Notes: generated by a model from the letters alone, not told the origin. DNA of 8,568 bases from Brachyspira pilosicoli (GCF_019402445.1 NZ_SRZM01000295.1:1-8568), one strand, 5' to 3'; positions 1 to 6,974 are shown, counted from the first letter of the stretch. A program made the numbers and translations.

Positions 1-27
1 CTTCGTCAAAGAACCAAAAAGTGCAAG
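1..27 (-). repeat. Left-edge fragment of a possible dispersed intergenic repeat
   Basis: Read on the minus strand, this edge gives TTGCACTTTTT followed by a less A+T-rich stretch ending in GACGAAG. The right edge of the window, read on the plus strand, has TTCAACTTTTT followed by a G+C-rich stretch ending in GTACGAG. The two ends therefore look like inverted, diverged and truncated copies of one element. This resemblance is short and was judged by eye. That it is a genomic repeat is an inference. Confidence 0.3.
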
Positions 28-140
28 TTACTTATCTTTATGAATTAGTAATATATATTAAATATATACAATATTTTTTATATTTTTAATAATCTCTTTT
101 TGTATTTATATTAATTCAAATAATTTATTAATTTATGAAT

Positions 141-168
141 TTGCTAATTTCAAAAAATAGTATATAAT
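141..168 (+). promoter_or_regulatory. Predicted sigma70 promoter of the small GNAT gene
   Basis: A -35 box TTGCTA (141-146) is separated by 16 bases from a perfect -10 box TATAAT (163-168). Transcription would start near 175, giving a leader of about 24 bases that contains the AAGGA ribosome binding site at 185-189. The rest of the first 198 bases is low-complexity A/T sequence in which I see no gene. Confidence 0.5.
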
Positions 169-198
169 CGTACTAATTCTATATAAGGATTAAGCTAT

Positions 199-765
199 AT
201 GATTATCAAATTAATAGAAATGAAAAATGATTTAAACAATAAAAACACATATCATCAAATTTTTAATGATGCATTTCCTATCGAAGAAAGATGGAACTTT
301 GATATGATACTTGAAAATAAAAATGAATCCAGCTATAAATTTTATTCTATTTTAGATGATGATAAACCAATAGGCTTAACTATGATTTGGAGCTTCGAAG
401 AGTTTTATTATGGAGAGTATCTTGCTATAGATAAAAACTTAAGAGGAAAAAATTACGGCTCAGAAGTATTAACTAAAATATTTGATATGCATAATGACAA
501 ATTAATCGTTATAGAGGTAGAGCCTTATGATTTGAATGATATAGCTAAAAGAAGAATTGATTGGTATAAAAGATTTGGGCTTATATTATCAGATTATGAT
601 TATGATATGCCTTGTATAAAAGACGGCAAAAAAGATACAATGAAAATGAAAATTATGACAAACAGAGAAATAAAATCAAAAGATGAATATAATAATATAA
701 TCACAACATTATATAATAAAGTTTATAGTCCAAGATTAGATAATATTGATAATTGGAAAGATTAA
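199..765 (+). CDS. GNAT family N-acetyltransferase, substrate unknown
   Basis: A 188-residue protein with a single GNAT fold, predicted to move an acetyl group from acetyl-CoA to an unknown amine. The acetyl-CoA pyrophosphate loop is visible as LRGKNYGSEVL (residues 81-91). It matches the R-x-x-G-x-G pattern except that Asn85 replaces the first glycine. It follows the strand EYLAID (73-78), which fits motif A. Residues 102-128, with VIEVEPY and then DWYKRFGL, fit motif B and its helix. The C-terminal 35 residues or so are charged and not obviously part of the fold. The ATG at 199 is preferred because AAGGA lies 9 bases upstream; the next Met (residue 8) has no ribosome binding site. The gene appears monocistronic and is convergent with lepB, its TAA overlapping the lepB stop. 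No signal peptide or membrane segment is seen, so it should be cytoplasmic. The family call is firm and the substrate cannot be named. Confidence 0.85.
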   Translation: MIIKLIEMKNDLNNKNTYHQIFNDAFPIEERWNFDMILENKNESSYKFYSILDDDKPIGLTMIWSFEEFYYGEYLAIDKNLRGKNYGSEVLTKIFDMHNDKLIVIEVEPYDLNDIAKRRIDWYKRFGLILSDYDYDMPCIKDGKKDTMKMKIMTNREIKSKDEYNNIITTLYNKVYSPRLDNIDNWKD

Positions 766-1265
766 AAATTATTAAATAATTTAAATCTTCTTTTTGGACT
801 AAATATTAATATAATATGTCCTATTATATCTTTTTTGTTTATAAGACCAAAATGTCTGCTGTCTTCACTTAAAGATATATTATCACCCAAAACAAAATAT
901 TCATCTTTGCCTATATTATATACAGCATTATCATCTTCGCTAAAAATATAATATTTATGCCTTATAAGCTCGTCGTTTAAATATAGTCCGCCTTCAAAAA
1001 TCTCTACTTTATCTCCCTCTTTTCCAACAACTCTCTTAACTAAATTATTAGTCCCCATTCTAAAAACAATAACATCAAAGTTTTTAATATTATTAAAAAT
1101 AAAATTGTTTTTTAAAAGCAATATCTGGTCGCCCTCATAAAAGGTAGGCTCCATTGATTTATTGCTTACTATATAGGTATCAAAGAAAAATACCCTAATA
1201 AAGCCTGCCAAAAATAAAGCAAGCAAAGATGCTAATACTATCTCTAAAATCTGCCTCTTATTCAT
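762..1265 (-). CDS. lepB: Signal peptidase I
   Basis: A 167-residue type I signal peptidase, which cleaves signal peptides from secreted proteins at the outer face of the cytoplasmic membrane. One N-terminal membrane anchor (about residues 7-29) is followed by the catalytic domain. The family boxes are clear: SMEPTF with nucleophile Ser37 (box B), KRVVGKEGD with general-base Lys77 (box D), and GDN..SEDSRHFG at residues 127-140 (box E). The Ser/Lys dyad is intact. The protein is short, as in many Gram-positive-type signal peptidases, and lacks the second N-terminal anchor and the large insertion of E. coli LepB. The ATG starts only two bases after the mutS stop, so the genes are very likely co-transcribed. 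The nearest Shine-Dalgarno-like stretch, GGAAGAGAGA inside the end of mutS, is about 15 bases away, which suggests translational coupling to mutS. Its stop codon lies within the TTAA shared with the convergent GNAT gene. No G+C-containing terminator follows. Confidence 0.95.
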   Translation of the reverse strand: MNKRQILEIVLASLLALFLAGFIRVFFFDTYIVSNKSMEPTFYEGDQILLLKNNFIFNNIKNFDVIVFRMGTNNLVKRVVGKEGDKVEIFEGGLYLNDELIRHKYYIFSEDDNAVYNIGKDEYFVLGDNISLSEDSRHFGLINKKDIIGHIILIFSPKRRFKLFNNF

Positions 1266-1267
1266 TA

Positions 1268-3964
1268 TTAATTATTTAAATCTCTCTTCCATCTGTTAAT
1301 TAAATTAAGTGCCTCTATTGGAGTGATGTCATTAATATTTAAGTCTTTAATTTCTTTTTCTATTTCGCTTTCTTTTGTTTCTTGAGAGTTTATTTTCTTA
1401 TCTTTTTTATCATCAAATTTAGCATCAAAAGGAAGAATGTCCGGAGATTTTTTATTGTTTATCTCTATATTTTCAACTTGTATGCCAGCCTCATTTTCAA
1501 GCTTTTTTAATATCTCTGAAGCTCTCTGTATAACTTTATGCGGAGCACCTGCAATTTTTGCGGCATATATACCATAACTAGACTCAGCAGCTCCCTCAAT
1601 AACTTTTTTCATAAATATTATTTCATCTTTATACTCTTCAACTAATACCTTATAATTTTTTACACCTTCCAAATCTTCAAGCATAGTAAGTTCATGATAA
1701 TGCGTAGCAAATAATGTTTTTGCTTTTTTATTCTCTTCGTTTACCAAATATTCAACTATAGCCCAAGCAATAGAAAGCCCGTCATAAGTAGAAGTGCCTC
1801 TACCTATCTCGTCCATTATAACAAGACTTTTATCTGTACAGTGATTAAGTATATAAGCAGTTTCGTTCATCTCTACCAAAAATGTACTCTCACCCTTCGC
1901 TATATTATCACTCGCACCAACTCTTGTAAATATTCTATCAACTATAGATATCTTAGCACTCTTCGCAGGTACAAATGAACCAATCTGTGCAAGAAGTACT
2001 ATTAAAGCAGTTTGCCTCAAATATGTACTTTTACCGCTCATGTTTGGTCCTGTGATTATCAGCAAATGCTCGTTTTTATTGTCTAAATATGTGTCATTTG
2101 CTATAAAGCTTTCGTTTTTTAAATTCGTTTCAACTACAGGGTGCCTTCCTTCTTTTATATCTATTATACCATCGTCTGTTATAATAGGCTTTGTGTAATT
2201 TTCTTCCGCCGCCAAACAAGCCAAAGAAGCATAAACATCTATTACAGATATTATCTTTGCCATTTTTAATATAGAGGCTAAATATTCATTTACTTTATTG
2301 CGTACATCTATAAATATATCATATTCTAAAGCATAACTTTTTTCATTAGCTTCGTTTATAGTCTTCTCATATTCCATTAATTTGCTTGTGGTATACCTCT
2401 CGCTTCCTACCAATGTTTGCCTTTTTATAAAATCTTTCGGCACTAATGATATATTGGATTTTGTTATCTCTATATAATAGCCTATAACATTATTGTATCT
2501 TATTTTTAGATTGTTAATTGAAGTGATTGATTTATATTCGTTTTCTAATTCGCTTATCCAAGTTCTTCCTTCTCTTCTTGCCTCATTATATTTTTTTAGC
2601 TTTTCATCATAATCATCTTTTATAATATCGCCTTCGTTTATTACAATTTTAGGGTCTTCCAATATAGCTCTCTCTATAAGCTCAGTAATAATTTTTATAT
2701 CGCTTATCTCTTCAAAGTTTACATCATTAAAATTATTAAGTACAAGCTCTGTAATTATCTCTAAAGATAAAAATAAAAACCTTTTTAAAGATACCAACTC
2801 TTTTGGATTAATCCTTCCGAGTGCTAATTTTGAAGCAAGCCTCTCTATATCTCCAACATCAGAAAGCATGTCCATTATTCTATACATAAACTTCTGATTC
2901 TTATAAAAATATTCAACGTTATTAAGTCTTTTATTTATCTCATCAATATCAAGCAAAGGCTCTACTATTATTCGCTTTAAATATCTTGCTCCCATAGATG
3001 TTTTTGTTTTGTCTATAGTGTCAAACAATGTCATTTTATTATTGTCGTTTCTTATAGTTTCCAAAATCTCTAAACTAGATATTGTGGCATAGTCTAATGT
3101 CATAGAATCTTTTCTGTTGTAGAGTTTTATGTTTGATATATGTTCTAATGATGTTTTGGATAATTCTTGTAAATAATATATTAAAGAACCTAAAAGTGAA
3201 ACTATTAAATGCTTATCTTCTATGCCGAAACTTTTTAATGATATTGTCTTAAAATGATTAGTTAATATTTTATATGCATAAGAATATTCTGCTGTATAAT
3301 TTGGGGTAGTGCTGAAAAATATATTTGAAAATCTGTTTTGTATTTCTTTTATTATTTTACTCTCTTTTACAGATTCTACAGTCATTATCTCTTTTGGAGA
3401 GAACCTTATAATCTCTTCGCATATCTCCTCTAAAAAATCCTTTGTATTATTATTATTCTCAAACTCTGTAACATACAATTCGCCAGTAGATATATCGCAT
3501 ATAGCAATAGCAACATTATTCTCGCTTTTTGAAACTATTACAGAAGCTAAATAATTATTACTCTTTGATTCTAAATATTTATTTTCTGCAATAGTGCCTG
3601 GAGTAATCACTTGAGTAACATCTCTTTTTACTATACCTTTTGCAGTTTTTGGGTCTTCCATCTGGTCGCATATTGCTATCTTTTTTCCGCTTTTTACAAG
3701 TTTTGACAAGTAATTATCTATAGCATGATAAGGTACACCTGCCATTGGAACATTTGCTCTCTTTGTGAGTGTAAGCCCCAAAAGCTCTGAAACTATTTTA
3801 GCATCTTCAAAAAATACCTCGTAAAAATCTCCCATTCTAAACAAAAGTATACTGTCGCTATATTTATCTTTAATCTCTTTGTATTGCCTCATCATCGGTG
3901 TGAGCTTTTCTTCTTTAGGTGAGTTCTCTGATGATTCTTCTAGTGAAAAAAAAGTTTCTTGCAT
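1268..3964 (-). CDS. mutS: DNA mismatch repair protein MutS
   Basis: An 898-residue MutS1, the ATP-dependent clamp that recognises base mismatches and small loops and recruits MutL. The mismatch-reading Phe-x-Glu motif is intact as GDFYEVF (Phe47, Glu49) in domain I (about 22-135). It is followed by the connector, the lever/core and the clamp (about 140-590). The ATPase domain (about 605-815) has Walker A GPNMSGKST (639-647), the signature loop ASDNIAKGESTFLVEM (684-699), Walker B with the D-loop VIMDEIGRGTSTYDG (715-729) and H-loop ATHYHEL (753-759). The helix-turn-helix dimer contact (about 796-823) is followed by a charged, poorly conserved linker. The end is TPIEALNLINRWKRDL, which resembles the short C-terminal element of other bacterial MutS proteins. 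It is slightly longer than the 853-residue E. coli protein, mainly in that linker. The ATG at 3964 is used because no other start codon lies between it and an in-frame upstream stop. Its ribosome binding site is weak (AAAG abutting the start). It is the first gene of the mutS-lepB operon. No mutL neighbour is present here. Confidence 0.98.
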   Translation of the reverse strand: MQETFFSLEESSENSPKEEKLTPMMRQYKEIKDKYSDSILLFRMGDFYEVFFEDAKIVSELLGLTLTKRANVPMAGVPYHAIDNYLSKLVKSGKKIAICDQMEDPKTAKGIVKRDVTQVITPGTIAENKYLESKSNNYLASVIVSKSENNVAIAICDISTGELYVTEFENNNNTKDFLEEICEEIIRFSPKEIMTVESVKESKIIKEIQNRFSNIFFSTTPNYTAEYSYAYKILTNHFKTISLKSFGIEDKHLIVSLLGSLIYYLQELSKTSLEHISNIKLYNRKDSMTLDYATISSLEILETIRNDNNKMTLFDTIDKTKTSMGARYLKRIIVEPLLDIDEINKRLNNVEYFYKNQKFMYRIMDMLSDVGDIERLASKLALGRINPKELVSLKRFLFLSLEIITELVLNNFNDVNFEEISDIKIITELIERAILEDPKIVINEGDIIKDDYDEKLKKYNEARREGRTWISELENEYKSITSINNLKIRYNNVIGYYIEITKSNISLVPKDFIKRQTLVGSERYTTSKLMEYEKTINEANEKSYALEYDIFIDVRNKVNEYLASILKMAKIISVIDVYASLACLAAEENYTKPIITDDGIIDIKEGRHPVVETNLKNESFIANDTYLDNKNEHLLIITGPNMSGKSTYLRQTALIVLLAQIGSFVPAKSAKISIVDRIFTRVGASDNIAKGESTFLVEMNETAYILNHCTDKSLVIMDEIGRGTSTYDGLSIAWAIVEYLVNEENKKAKTLFATHYHELTMLEDLEGVKNYKVLVEEYKDEIIFMKKVIEGAAESSYGIYAAKIAGAPHKVIQRASEILKKLENEAGIQVENIEINNKKSPDILPFDAKFDDKKDKKINSQETKESEIEKEIKDLNINDITPIEALNLINRWKRDLNN

Positions 3965-4008
3965 ATCTTTACAAAACCCATTAGCATAATTTTATTAAGA
4001 AACAGTAT

Positions 4009-4037
4009 ATTATATTTATTTAGTTTTATCAAACCAA
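4009..4037 (-). promoter_or_regulatory. Predicted promoter of the mutS-lepB operon
   Basis: On the minus strand, TTGGTT (4037-4032) is followed after 17 bases by a perfect TATAAT (4014-4009). The start would fall near 4002, giving a leader of about 38 bases before the mutS ATG. In DNA this A+T-rich, a TATAAT match alone carries little weight. The support is the correct 17-base spacing and the position directly upstream of the first gene of the operon. Confidence 0.4.
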
Positions 4038-4124
4038 ATATTATAAACTGTATAGTTATATAGTGTTTTTTCTTAAATTTTTTATAATTTTTTATAAAAC
4101 TACCGTCTAAATACCGCTTTTAAG

Positions 4125-4153
4125 TTGCTTTTTTATATTAAATATTGTATTAT
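4125..4153 (+). promoter_or_regulatory. Weak candidate plus-strand promoter of a possible non-coding RNA
   Basis: TTGCTT (4125-4130) and TATTAT (4148-4153) are 17 bases apart on the plus strand. This would start a transcript near 4160 and, with the hairpin ending at 4301, define an RNA of about 140 bases. Chance matches of this quality are expected in such A+T-rich DNA. The entry is included only because the terminator-like hairpin needs a plus-strand transcript to act on. Confidence 0.18.
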
Positions 4154-4264
4154 AATATTACTTTATGTAATATTGTTTATTAAAAATAAGTATTTATTAA
4201 TTGTTTTTTTTGTTAAATTAAGTATATATATAAAAACACAATATATATAAAAAATACCATTATA

Positions 4265-4301
4265 GAGAGGATTGAGCATAACTCAGTCCTTTCACTTTTT
4301 T
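4265..4301 (+). terminator. Plus-oriented terminator-like hairpin facing no known plus-strand gene
   Basis: Two 12-base arms (4265-4276 and 4282-4293) pair fully around the five-base loop CATAA and are followed, after AC, by six T (4296-4301). Two of the twelve pairs (4267 with 4291, 4272 with 4286) are G-U wobbles in plus-strand RNA. In minus-strand RNA the same positions become A-C mismatches, and the first run of T comes about 13 bases after the stem. The structure is thus better suited to plus-strand transcription, although it sits just past the stop of the minus-strand Eis-like gene and could still terminate that gene weakly. Confidence 0.5.
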
Positions 4302-4313
4302 AAATTAGACTTA

Positions 4314-5570
4314 TTAAAAATAATCAGAGAAATAAACTTGTTCTTTAGGTATGATGCTTTCTAATAATTTAATAGTATTCGCTGTTGCTTCTATTCTTCC
4401 AATTTTGTAAAGATATGAAGGGCTTTTATAACTCATAAGCATAGTAGTTAAAGTTTTAATATCCATTTTTATAATATATCTATCTTTAGAGTTTCTTTTA
4501 TATTCTTTTGAAATTCTTTTGCATACTGTGTCTTTATCTTCATTCCAGTAAATCATAAAACTAGCATTATTCCACTTAGCCATATCATCTTTTATTATTA
4601 AATTAATTTTTTTATTTTTTGGTTTTCTCAAGAAAGGATAATTATTAATAAAGCCTTTAACATCAGTAATTCTCGCCATAATATACGGTCTTATAGTTTC
4701 TTTTATTTCGCTGTCTTCAAGAAGGAAAGCTATAGGCTCATTTGTGTAATTGTATCCTTTAACTTCATCAACCATAGAGAAATGTGCAGATATATAATTC
4801 CAAAGTCCAAGCCTAGCCTCAAAATTAATATAAACCATCTCTTTTATATGAAACACATCATTTTCAATAACATAAACCAAATAACCCTCAGCCTCATTTT
4901 TATCATTATAATATAAAGCAACTATAGTGTCATCAACTTCCCATCTCCAATACTCTTCCCACTCCAAATCACCTCGAATTAAAGCACCATGCCTAGCATA
5001 AGAAAATTTATTATAAAGCTCTTTCAAGTCATCGCTGTCTGTAGAAACTCTCTCCACTCTCCCTTTACTAGTTATAGTTTTAGGAAGCTGAGTGTCTTTT
5101 ATAGTGAAGCTCATTTTGTCGGATATTATCTCCCAGCCTTTTCTTCTGTAGAAAGGAATAGAGTAGGGATATAATACAGATATAGTCTGCCCCTCTTTTT
5201 TCATGTTTTCAATACTTTTTATCATCAAATCATTCATAAGCCCAAGATTAGAATATTCTGGATATGTGGCAACTCCTGTAACGCCTGCCATTTTGTAAAT
5301 AACGCCGTGTATATTCATCTTCATAGGGTATACTGCTATTTGAGAAGCGAGTTTTTGTCCGTCAAACCATCCTAAAACTTTTGCCTTGCTCAATACTGCA
5401 GATTTTGCCTGCTTTATTTCATCAACCTCATAACCTAAAGTAATAAGTTCATTATTGCTCACTTGAAAAGCGTATCTTAACAAATTATTAAAATCATCTA
5501 AATCTTTGAGGGTTAAATATCTAATTTTGAATTTCTTTTTTTTCTTATTTATTAAATCTTTATCAATCAT
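4314..5570 (-). CDS. Eis-like GNAT acetyltransferase with SCP2-like C-terminal domain
   Basis: A 418-residue protein with the architecture of the Eis family. A first GNAT domain (about 15-155) carries the acetyl-CoA strand GVTGVATYPEY (96-106), with NLGLMNDLM as the start of the pyrophosphate-binding helix. A second, degenerate GNAT-like domain (about 170-295) follows, and then an SCP2-like domain (about 297-418). In mycobacterial Eis, a tyrosine in an IYGRFGY motif is the general acid and the C-terminal phenylalanine carboxylate acts as base. Here FYRRKGW (Tyr141) and a terminal Phe418 occupy the equivalent places, so catalysis is probably intact. Eis proteins acetylate several amines of aminoglycosides or lysines on proteins and peptides; the substrate of this one is unknown. 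The arginine-rich acetyl-CoA loop of Eis is reduced here to YSNLGL. The ATG at 5570 has a weak AGG six bases upstream. The gene is monocistronic and divergent from the ABC operon. No export signal is visible. Confidence 0.82.
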   Translation of the reverse strand: MIDKDLINKKKKKFKIRYLTLKDLDDFNNLLRYAFQVSNNELITLGYEVDEIKQAKSAVLSKAKVLGWFDGQKLASQIAVYPMKMNIHGVIYKMAGVTGVATYPEYSNLGLMNDLMIKSIENMKKEGQTISVLYPYSIPFYRRKGWEIISDKMSFTIKDTQLPKTITSKGRVERVSTDSDDLKELYNKFSYARHGALIRGDLEWEEYWRWEVDDTIVALYYNDKNEAEGYLVYVIENDVFHIKEMVYINFEARLGLWNYISAHFSMVDEVKGYNYTNEPIAFLLEDSEIKETIRPYIMARITDVKGFINNYPFLRKPKNKKINLIIKDDMAKWNNASFMIYWNEDKDTVCKRISKEYKRNSKDRYIIKMDIKTLTTMLMSYKSPSYLYKIGRIEATANTIKLLESIIPKEQVYFSDYF

Positions 5571-5602
5571 ATAAAACCTAAACTTTACATAATTATATAA
5601 TA

Positions 5603-5631
5603 ATATTAAATCAAAACTTTATAATTGTCAA
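5603..5631 (-). promoter_or_regulatory. Predicted promoter of the Eis-like gene
   Basis: On the minus strand a perfect -35 box TTGACA (5631-5626) lies 17 bases from a four-of-six -10 box TAATAT (5608-5603). The predicted start near 5596 leaves a leader of about 26 bases. A second, perfect TATAAT (5597-5592) lies closer to the gene but has no matching -35 box. Confidence 0.45.
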
Positions 5632-5710
5632 TTTATATATAAAATACAAATTTACTAAAGTAATAAATTATTATATCGATAAGTTTTACTATAGTATATA
5701 TTAATAGTTT

Positions 5711-5734
5711 TATAATTATTATCTTGTAGAGGTG
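5711..5734 (+). promoter_or_regulatory. Minus-10 box and ribosome binding site that set the GTG start of the permease
   Basis: TATAAT at 5711-5716 is a plausible -10 box, but no good -35 box sits at the usual distance. A TTTACT at 5685-5690 is 20 bases away. The stronger signal is AGAGGTG at 5728-5734, five bases before the GTG at 5740. It supports this rare start codon and shows that the small permease begins here rather than being the tail of a larger broken gene. Confidence 0.45.
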
Positions 5735-5739
5735 TTCTT

Positions 5740-6303
5740 GTGTATAATTCTATAGTAGGCTATGCTCTTAAAATTATTAAAGGTAATATCTTATTTTCTA
5801 TTATCATCTTTATAGCAATGTCGCAATTAATGACTATTACTTCTATTTTCGCACTCATGTGGAAATATGAAATACTACTAAACGAAAATATTCCTTTCTT
5901 TAGGGCTTTCTCTATATACTCGCTTCTTATTGTGCTATTTATAGTAGTGCTTTTAATTGCTATTGTTACTATTATATATATTTTCTCAAAAAATAGCCGT
6001 ATGTTTTCTACTTTGAGAATTTTTGGGGCTACTAAATTATCTTTAAAAAGGCTTTCTTTAGCTTTGAGCTTTTTATACCCTCTTATATCATACATTATTT
6101 CAAGCTTGGAAATTATTATAATTTATATTAGATACCGCTCTTATATATTAACTATTATAAACACAACTGAAGTATTAAATAATGCTTTTACTATATTTTG
6201 TGCTAATGTAATATTATTTTTAATATTTATGTTCGGTGCTTTTATTACTAATACCGTACTTCTAAACAGAGACCCTTATGAAGATTTGAGAGGAACACTA
6301 TGA
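5740..6303 (+). CDS. Minimal FtsX/MacB-type ABC transporter permease
   Basis: A 187-residue integral membrane protein starting at GTG. Four membrane segments are visible (about residues 17-40, 59-82, 106-130 and 149-173). A basic amphipathic N-terminus (YALKIIKGN) resembles the stretch before the first helix of FtsX/MacB permeases. The cytoplasmic loop between helices 2 and 3 contains NSRMFSTLRIFGATKLSLKRL, matching the family's 'R-E-I-x-x-L-R-x-x-G-A-T' coupling region that contacts the ATPase. The C-terminus DPYEDLRG resembles the family's D-P-x-E-x-L-R ending. What is missing is the large extracytoplasmic domain normally placed between helices 1 and 2: here that loop is only about 18 residues. 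The upstream ribosome binding site and the complete N-terminus argue against truncation. The ATPase gene follows with an ATGA overlap, so the two products almost certainly form one complex, probably a homodimeric permease with two ATPases. The substrate is unknown, and mechanotransmission rather than transport is possible for this superfamily. Confidence 0.75.
   Translation: MYNSIVGYALKIIKGNILFSIIIFIAMSQLMTITSIFALMWKYEILLNENIPFFRAFSIYSLLIVLFIVVLLIAIVTIIYIFSKNSRMFSTLRIFGATKLSLKRLSLALSFLYPLISYIISSLEIIIIYIRYRSYILTIINTTEVLNNAFTIFCANVILFLIFMFGAFITNTVLLNRDPYEDLRGTL
6288..6294 (+). promoter_or_regulatory. Ribosome binding site of the ABC ATPase inside the permease gene
   Basis: GAGAGGA lies five bases before the ATG at 6300, within the last codons of the permease gene. 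Together with the ATGA stop/start overlap it fixes the ATPase start and implies coupled translation, giving balanced amounts of the two subunits. Confidence 0.7.
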
Positions 6304-6974
6304 ATATAAAAATTATTAATATTTCTAAAACTTTTCCTATAGGTGTAAATAAATTAGATGCTTGTAAAGATATTAGTTTAGATATTAATCAAGGAGATTA
6401 TATAAGTTTTGTAGGGCATACTGGAAGCGGTAAAAGCACACTCCTAAGCATTATAGGAGGAATACTAAAACCTACAAGCGGTTCTATATATTATGACTCA
6501 TATAAAATTGATAACCCTTCAGAAGAAGTATTATCAAGCTTTAGAAGAGAATATTTTTCTTATATATTTCAATACCCAGTTATTATACCGACAATTAATG
6601 TACTAGATAATATTTTAATACCTTTAGCTTTTAAACATAAAATTACAGATGAAAAAATAAATCAAACAAAAGAAAATATAGAACTATTCGGACTAAAAGA
6701 TAAAATGCACCTAAAAGCAGCACATCTATCAGGCGGTGAAATGAAAAAAGTAGCTATACTCAGAGCCTTAGCCTATGGATGTAAATGCCTAATAGCAGAT
6801 GAGCCTACAAGCGACTTAGACCCAGAAACAACTACTTTGCTTATGGAAATATTAACAACCCTCAACAATCAAGGAACTACAATCATTATGGTAACGCATG
6901 CTCATAATATAGCTGCACATGCCAAAAATGTATATGAAATGTCTGAAGGCAAGATTGTTAGATGTCTTAAATAA
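6300..6974 (+). CDS. ABC transporter ATP-binding protein, MacB/LolD-like
   Basis: A 224-residue single nucleotide-binding domain that should energise the permease encoded just upstream. All ATPase motifs are intact: Walker A GHTGSGKST (39-47), Q-loop Gln91 in FQYPVIIPT, signature LSGGEMKK (143-150), Walker B with catalytic glutamate CLIADEPT (Asp167, Glu168), D-loop SDLD (171-174) and H-loop His200 in VTHAH. The spacing and the sequences VLDNILIPL and ADEPTSDLD are typical of the LolD/MacB/FtsE subfamily, which agrees with the FtsX-like partner. The signature has Glu-Met-Lys-Lys where LSGGQQQR is usual, a common variation. The gene overlaps the permease gene by four bases. Nothing resembling a G+C-rich terminator follows within the 155 bases before gdhA. 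No periplasmic adaptor or outer-membrane channel gene is adjacent, so it is not a standard MacAB-TolC arrangement. The ATPase call is firm; the transported substrate is unknown. Confidence 0.93.
   Translation: MNIKIINISKTFPIGVNKLDACKDISLDINQGDYISFVGHTGSGKSTLLSIIGGILKPTSGSIYYDSYKIDNPSEEVLSSFRREYFSYIFQYPVIIPTINVLDNILIPLAFKHKITDEKINQTKENIELFGLKDKMHLKAAHLSGGEMKKVAILRALAYGCKCLIADEPTSDLDPETTTLLMEILTTLNNQGTTIIMVTHAHNIAAHAKNVYEMSEGKIVRCLK

Larger units (their letters stand above)
3965..4313. other. 349-base intergenic region without a protein gene
   Basis: This is very A+T-rich sequence between the mutS start and the end of the Eis-like gene, both on the minus strand. I see no convincing open reading frame on either strand. 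It contains the mutS promoter near 4009-4037 and a plus-oriented hairpin with a U-run at 4265-4301. Between them is low-complexity sequence, including two TATATATAAAAA-like direct repeats around 4225-4254. The separate entries describe each element and the possible plus-strand transcript between them. Confidence 0.7.

Noticed and set aside
766..782. A/T-only inverted repeat as a terminator for the small GNAT gene
   Set aside because: Its eight A-U pairs would be weak, it encodes the end of LepB, and similar palindromes are expected by chance in such A+T-rich DNA. It is mentioned only as part of the convergent-stop finding.
3309..3554. 81-codon plus-strand reading frame inside mutS
   Set aside because: It lies wholly antisense to well-conserved mutS, has no ribosome binding site, and its hydrophobic sequence is a by-product of the opposite-strand codons.
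4989..5174. 61-codon plus-strand reading frame inside the Eis-like gene
   Set aside because: Antisense shadow of a well-supported coding region, with no start signal or recognisable motif.
5760..6095. 111-codon minus-strand reading frame inside the permease gene
   Set aside because: The plus-strand frame shows membrane helices, family motifs, a ribosome binding site and an operon partner; this frame has none of these.
5740..6974. Assignment of the permease and ATPase pair to cell-division FtsEX
   Set aside because: FtsE normally precedes FtsX, and FtsX has a sizeable extracytoplasmic loop; here the order is reversed and that loop is absent, so only a superfamily-level name is justified.
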